Below, piece by piece: positions 58,729 through 64,000 of a stretch of DNA of 64,000 nucleotides. The stretch spans positions 62,001 through 126,000 of the forward strand of contig JAPLOM010000011.1 of NCBI GenBank assembly GCA_026400755.1. The letters run 5' to 3'. The notes beneath the pieces are model-generated. The model saw nothing but the letters and a program-made list of their open reading frames with translations, had not been told where the DNA came from and did no database searches. This DNA is from Alphaproteobacteria bacterium. GTDB lineage: Bacteria > Pseudomonadota > Alphaproteobacteria > CADEGL01. The position numbers and the translations under genes are program-made. Position 1 is the stretch's first letter. Every line of letters begins with the position of its first letter.

Positions 58729-59220
58729 ATGGCCACCCCGGCACTGGACGATCCGCCCCTTTTCAACGCGATGCTGACGCCCCATCAGAGCCTGTCTCCC
58801 AAGGGCTTCTGGTTCGTGATGGGCGGCGTCGCATTGATCAGCTTCACGGCCGGCATGGTCTTCTGGGCACAAGGTGCCTGGCCTGTGTGTGGGTTTTTCG
58901 GCCTCGACGTGGCGTTGGTCTATTTCGCCTTCCGCGCCAGCTACCGGAGTGGACATCTCTACGAGACCCTGCGCCTGACGCGCAGCGAACTGGCGATCCA
59001 GCGCGTCCTGCCCTCGGGCCAGACACGGAGCTGGAGCTTCCAGCCCTATTGGCTGCGCGTCCATATCGACGAGCCGCCCGTGCCGGGCAGCCAGCTCACC
59101 CTGACCTCTCACGGGCGCTCGCTCGTGATCGGCTCGTTCCTGTCGCCCGGCGAGCGCGTCGAGTTGGCCCGCGCCCTCCGCACCGCCCTGTCGCGCGCAC
59201 GCGACTGGGCGCCCGGTTGA
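58729..59220 (+). CDS. DUF2244 integral membrane protein
   Basis: A 163-residue protein with two membrane segments (about 25-45 and 50-70: FWFVMGGVALISFTAGMVFW and a following hydrophobic stretch). The LTPHQSLSPKGFWFVM start and the cytoplasmic end with LRLTRSELAIQRVLPSGQ, WLRVHIDEP and LVIGSFLSPGERVELARALR match the DUF2244 family, common in alphaproteobacteria and without known function. In many genomes the gene lies beside nth, as here (divergent, 83 bases apart). The ATG at 58729 is chosen; a longer frame into the promoter region is unlikely. Confidence 0.82.
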   Translation: MATPALDDPPLFNAMLTPHQSLSPKGFWFVMGGVALISFTAGMVFWAQGAWPVCGFFGLDVALVYFAFRASYRSGHLYETLRLTRSELAIQRVLPSGQTRSWSFQPYWLRVHIDEPPVPGSQLTLTSHGRSLVIGSFLSPGERVELARALRTALSRARDWAPG

Positions 59221-59256
59221 CACGCGGCCGCCGGAACCCCGGTCCGCGCTGACATT

Positions 59257-60138
59257 ATGGCTCTGCGCAATCTGGCCTTGCTCGTGGCGCTGGCCTTCCT
59301 GTGGGGGTCGTCGAACATCTTCATCAAGATGTCGGTCGAAACGATCCCGCCGATGACCGTATCGGCGTGTCGGATCATGACCGCCCTCTTGGCCTATGCG
59401 GCCTTCGCGCTGTGGCGCGGCGCCGCATGGCCGCGCAACGTCGCGGCTTGGCGCGCGCTCGCCGCTCTCGCGCTCCTGGGCTACATCCTGCCGCCATTCC
59501 TGATCGCCTATGGCCAGAAGCGCATCGACAGCGGCATCGCGTCGATCATCATCGGCTCGATTCCGATCCTGACCGCGCTTCTGTCCCATCTGGTGACGCA
59601 GGAAGAGCGCCTCGGTGGGCGCGCCATCACCGGCGTCACGCTGGGTTTCGTGGGCGTTGCGGTTCTGACCGGGCCCGGCGCGTTCGCGGGCATCGGCGGG
59701 CCCTTGGAAGGCTATCTGGCGGTCTTTGCCGGCGCCGTGTCCTACGCCATCCTCAACGTCGTTGCGCGCCACGTGCGCGATCTTTCGCCCTCGGTGATCG
59801 GGCCCACGGTCCTGTTCCTGTCGGCCATCGTCCTGGCGCCTGCCGCCGCGGTCGTCGATTTCCCCATCGCCGTCGAACCAAGCCTGGAATCGATCGTGGC
59901 CGTTCTCGCACTCGGCCTTTTGTCCACGGGCATCGGCTTGGGCGCGTATTTCCATCTGGTCGCGCGCACCGGCCCGACCTACGTGGCGATGGTCAATTAC
60001 CTGACGCCGGTGGTGGGCGTGTTCCTAGCCGTGCTTGTCTTGGGCGACCGGCTACCGCTCACGGCGTTCGTCGCGCTGGCGCTGATCCTGGCCGGGATCG
60101 GCGTCACCACCACGGCCAAGACGAAGCCTAAGACTTGA
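59257..60138 (+). CDS. DMT-superfamily (EamA) transporter
   Basis: Inner-membrane transporter of 293 residues with ten predicted membrane helices made of two EamA repeats. [24 protein letters not shown] at the N-terminus, [21 protein letters not shown] at the end of repeat one and [19 protein letters not shown] in repeat two are family signatures. It probably exports small metabolites or amino acids; the substrate cannot be deduced. It lies 36 bases after the DUF2244 gene and ends by overlapping dapB by 11 bases on the other strand. Confidence 0.9.
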   Translation: MALRNLALLVALAFLWGSSNIFIKMSVETIPPMTVSACRIMTALLAYAAFALWRGAAWPRNVAAWRALAALALLGYILPPFLIAYGQKRIDSGIASIIIGSIPILTALLSHLVTQEERLGGRAITGVTLGFVGVAVLTGPGAFAGIGGPLEGYLAVFAGAVSYAILNVVARHVRDLSPSVIGPTVLFLSAIVLAPAAAVVDFPIAVEPSLESIVAVLALGLLSTGIGLGAYFHLVARTGPTYVAMVNYLTPVVGVFLAVLVLGDRLPLTAFVALALILAGIGVTTTAKTKPKT

Positions 60139-60946
60139 GGCCCAGCACGTCGTCCATGCCGTAAAGGCCCGCGGGCTTTCCCTTCGCCCACAAGGCCGCG
60201 CGCACCGCGCCGCGCGCGTAAATCTCGCGGCCGGTGGCGCGATGGGTCAGCTCGATGCGCTCGGCCGCGCCTGCGAAGATCACCGTGTGGTCACCCACCA
60301 CATCGCCGCCGCGTAAGGAGGCGAAGCCGATATCGCCCGCCTTGCGCGCGCCGGTATGCCCGTCGCGGCCGCGCGCGGACACTTTGTCCAGATCGACGCC
60401 ACGCCCCTTGGCCGCCGCGCGGCCGAGCTTCAGCGCCGTGCCCGAGGGCGCGTCCACTTTGTGCTTGTGGTGCATCTCGACGACTTCGATGTCCCAGTCG
60501 ATGCCGAGCGTGCGCGCAACGTGCTCGACCACCGCGGACAGAAGATTGATGCCCACGCCCATGTTGTCGCCCCAGACGATGGGCACGTGCTTGGCCGCGC
60601 GGTGGATCGCCGCCGTCTGTTCGGCGTCGATGCCGGTCGTGCCGATGACGTGGATGATGCGCGACTGGGCGGCCAGCGCCGCGTGCTGCACGGTGATGGC
60701 AGGTGCGGTGAAATCGAGCACGGCGTCGCAGGCCGCGAACATCGCGGCGGGATCCGAGCCGATGACGACGCCCGCGCGCGGCAAACCCGCCAGTTCGCCC
60801 GCGTCTTTGCCGATGCAGGGGTTGTTAAGAGCCTCGGTCGCCGCCGCCAGCACCGCGCCTTCGGTCTCGGCAATCTCGCGCACCAGCATGCGGCCCATGC
60901 GGCCCGATGCACCCGCGACGCCCAAACGCATTTTCGTGGAAGCCAT
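60128..60946 (-). CDS. dapB: 4-hydroxy-tetrahydrodipicolinate reductase
   Basis: Lysine/diaminopimelate pathway enzyme. The 272-residue protein has the NAD(P) fold start [17 protein letters not shown] and the catalytic/substrate region [22 protein letters not shown] (His and Lys conserved), followed by [19 protein letters not shown]. The length is normal for the family. It lies 56 bases downstream of dnaJ, the usual dnaK-dnaJ-dapB order in alphaproteobacteria, and is probably co-transcribed with it. Confidence 0.97.
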   Translation of the reverse strand: MASTKMRLGVAGASGRMGRMLVREIAETEGAVLAAATEALNNPCIGKDAGELAGLPRAGVVIGSDPAAMFAACDAVLDFTAPAITVQHAALAAQSRIIHVIGTTGIDAEQTAAIHRAAKHVPIVWGDNMGVGINLLSAVVEHVARTLGIDWDIEVVEMHHKHKVDAPSGTALKLGRAAAKGRGVDLDKVSARGRDGHTGARKAGDIGFASLRGGDVVGDHTVIFAGAAERIELTHRATGREIYARGAVRAALWAKGKPAGLYGMDDVLGLKS

Positions 60947-61002
60947 TCCGTCCCCCTGTTTCAGCGCGCCGATTTAACCACAACGGGGCGCGGAAACGGG
61001 AG

Positions 61003-62145
61003 TCAGTCGCGCAGGTCGCTCCAAAGTTCCTTCATCTTCGCGAAGAAACCTTCGGATTCGGGGCTGGTGGCGCGGCCGGAATCCGACTTCTCGAATTCCT
61101 CCAGCAGTTCGCGCTGGCGCTTGGACAGGTTGACCGGCGTCTCGACCACGGCCTCGATGAACATGTCGCCGCGTCCGGTGGAATTCAGCGGATGCATGCC
61201 CTTGGCGCGCAGGCGGAACTGGTGGCCGGCCTGGGTACCCGCCGGAATCTGGACCCGCGCGCGAGCGCCGTCGATGGTCGGCACTTCGATCGAGCCGCCA
61301 AGTGCGGCCGTCGACATCCGCAACGGCACGCGGCAATGGATATCGGCGCTTTCTCGGGCGAAGAACCGGTGCGGCTTCACCGAGAGGAAGATATAGAGAT
61401 CGCCGGGCGGCCCGCCGCGTAAACCCGCCTCGCCCTCGCCGCTCAGGCGGATGCGCGTGCCGTCCTCGACCCCGCGCGGGATCGCGACCGACAGCGTCTT
61501 TTCCTTGCGCACCCGGCCGGTGCCGTTGCATGGCGGGCAAGGCTTCTCGATCACGCGGCCCGCGCCGTGGCAGGTCGGGCAGGCGCGCTCGATGGTGAAC
61601 ATGCCTTGCGTCGCGCGCACACGCCCGCGCCCGCGGCAGGTGTTGCAGGCGACCGGCGCGGCACCACCGGCGGCGCCGCTGCCATGACACGAATCGCAAG
61701 CGACCGAGGTCGGCACGCGGACCTTGGCCTGCTTGCCTTGGAAGGCTTCCTCGAGGGAGATCGACAGATTGACACGCAAATCCGAGCCGCGCGTGTTGGG
61801 GCCGCGCCGTCCGCCGCCGCCGCCCATGGCCTCGCCGAACATCTCGTCGAAGATGTTCGCGAAGCCCGAGGCGAAATCGAATCCGAACCCGCCGCCGGCC
61901 CCGGCGCGCCCGCCGCCTTGCTCGAACGCGGCATGGCCGAAGCGGTCATAGGCCGCGCGCTTCTCTTCGTCGCGCAGCACGTCATAGGCTTCGTTGATTT
62001 CCTTGAACTTCTGTTCGGCCGCCTTGTCGCCCGGATTGCGATCCGGGTGATACTGCATGGCCAGCTTGCGGAACACCTTCTTCAGCGTTTCGCCGTCGGC
62101 GTCGCGGGCCGCGCCCAAAAGTTCGTAATAATCCTGCTTGGCCAT
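61003..62145 (-). CDS. dnaJ: Chaperone protein DnaJ
   Basis: Co-chaperone stimulating DnaK. The 380-residue protein contains the J domain (1-70) with the HPD motif in [11 protein letters not shown] and a Gly/Phe-rich linker. The zinc-binding region (about 140-210) has four CXXCXGXG-type repeats ([36 protein letters not shown]), and two beta-barrel C-terminal domains follow. The ATG at 62143-62145 is used; a GTG one codon earlier is possible. A 15-bp hairpin fills the gap to dnaK. Confidence 0.97.
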   Translation of the reverse strand: MAKQDYYELLGAARDADGETLKKVFRKLAMQYHPDRNPGDKAAEQKFKEINEAYDVLRDEEKRAAYDRFGHAAFEQGGGRAGAGGGFGFDFASGFANIFDEMFGEAMGGGGGRRGPNTRGSDLRVNLSISLEEAFQGKQAKVRVPTSVACDSCHGSGAAGGAAPVACNTCRGRGRVRATQGMFTIERACPTCHGAGRVIEKPCPPCNGTGRVRKEKTLSVAIPRGVEDGTRIRLSGEGEAGLRGGPPGDLYIFLSVKPHRFFARESADIHCRVPLRMSTAALGGSIEVPTIDGARARVQIPAGTQAGHQFRLRAKGMHPLNSTGRGDMFIEAVVETPVNLSKRQRELLEEFEKSDSGRATSPESEGFFAKMKELWSDLRD

Positions 62146-62167
62146 CACTCCCGCCCCGGATGTGCCG

Positions 62168-62201
62168 CAGCCCGCCCGCCATTCCCATGGCAGGCGGGCT
62201 G
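62168..62201 (-). other. Long hairpin between dnaK and dnaJ
   Basis: A 15-bp stem with a single G-U wobble closes a 4-base loop (CAGCCCGCCTGCCAT on the minus strand pairing with ATGGCGGGCGGGCTG). No U-run follows. It probably lowers dnaJ relative to dnaK, or stabilises the dnaK 3' end. Confidence 0.65.
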
Positions 62202-62225
62202 TTGCTCAGTTCAATTCGGCCCCGA

Positions 62226-64000
<1,775 letters not shown>

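Overview
The window is about 64 kb of GC-rich, gene-dense bacterial chromosome. It carries only vertically inherited-looking housekeeping and physiology genes: I found no rRNA, tRNA, CRISPR array, insertion sequence, prophage or attachment site, and no gap longer than 300 bases. Gene order (pnp-rpsO-truB-rbfA-infB-ylxR-nusA-rimP, then metK-lnt-corC-ybeY-phoH-miaB, fur-rimI-tsaB, and trpS-murJ-glnD), together with ornithine-lipid acyltransferase genes, a DcaP-like porin and a large maeB fusion, point to an alphaproteobacterium, probably of the Rhodospirillales type. The genus cannot be named from sequence alone.

Region 1 (1-19.6 kb, all minus strand) is a long co-directional block. It covers RNA decay and translation (pnp to rimP), tRNA and SAM metabolism (trmB, metK), envelope and ribosome maturation (lnt, corC, ybeY, phoH, miaB), ornithine-lipid-type acyltransferases (olsA/olsB-like), a Fur-family regulator, rimI, tsaB and a nitroreductase. 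Region 2 (19.6-35.7 kb) mixes a polysaccharide deacetylase, a Bax-type glucosaminidase, nfuA, a class III nucleotide cyclase, a TauE-type exporter with a TIGR02186-type partner and a UspA protein, the glnD-murJ-trpS group, a Sel1-repeat protein and mutS.

Region 3 (35.9-52.7 kb) is a phosphate and polyphosphate supercluster. It runs maeB-phoR, ppx and ppk on the opposite strand, a SixA-like phosphatase, a CYTH/CHAD protein, a porin, then pstS-pstC-pstA-pstB-phoU-phoB. PhoB boxes are readable in front of pstS and ppk. Sensor kinase and response regulator lie at opposite ends of the cluster, with polyphosphate synthesis and breakdown between them. The porin and pstB each carry a frameshift, and the macrodomain gene just after phoB has an in-frame TGA. 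All three lesions fall within 6.5 kb while every other gene reads intact, so this stretch is either damaged or locally mis-sequenced.

Region 4 (52.7-64 kb) holds the broken macrodomain gene, alanine dehydrogenase, an AmpG-like permease, a PfkB/adenosine-kinase-type kinase, small membrane and lipoprotein genes, nth, a DMT transporter and dapB-dnaJ-dnaK; dnaK is cut by the window edge.

Two structural habits recur. Six of the eight convergent gene pairs end in one of two exact arrangements: a shared CTAG giving TAG stops on both strands, or TGA-GNGA-TCA. Long hairpins without U-runs sit between infB/rbfA, pstS/pstC and dnaK/dnaJ, each just after an abundantly needed first gene.
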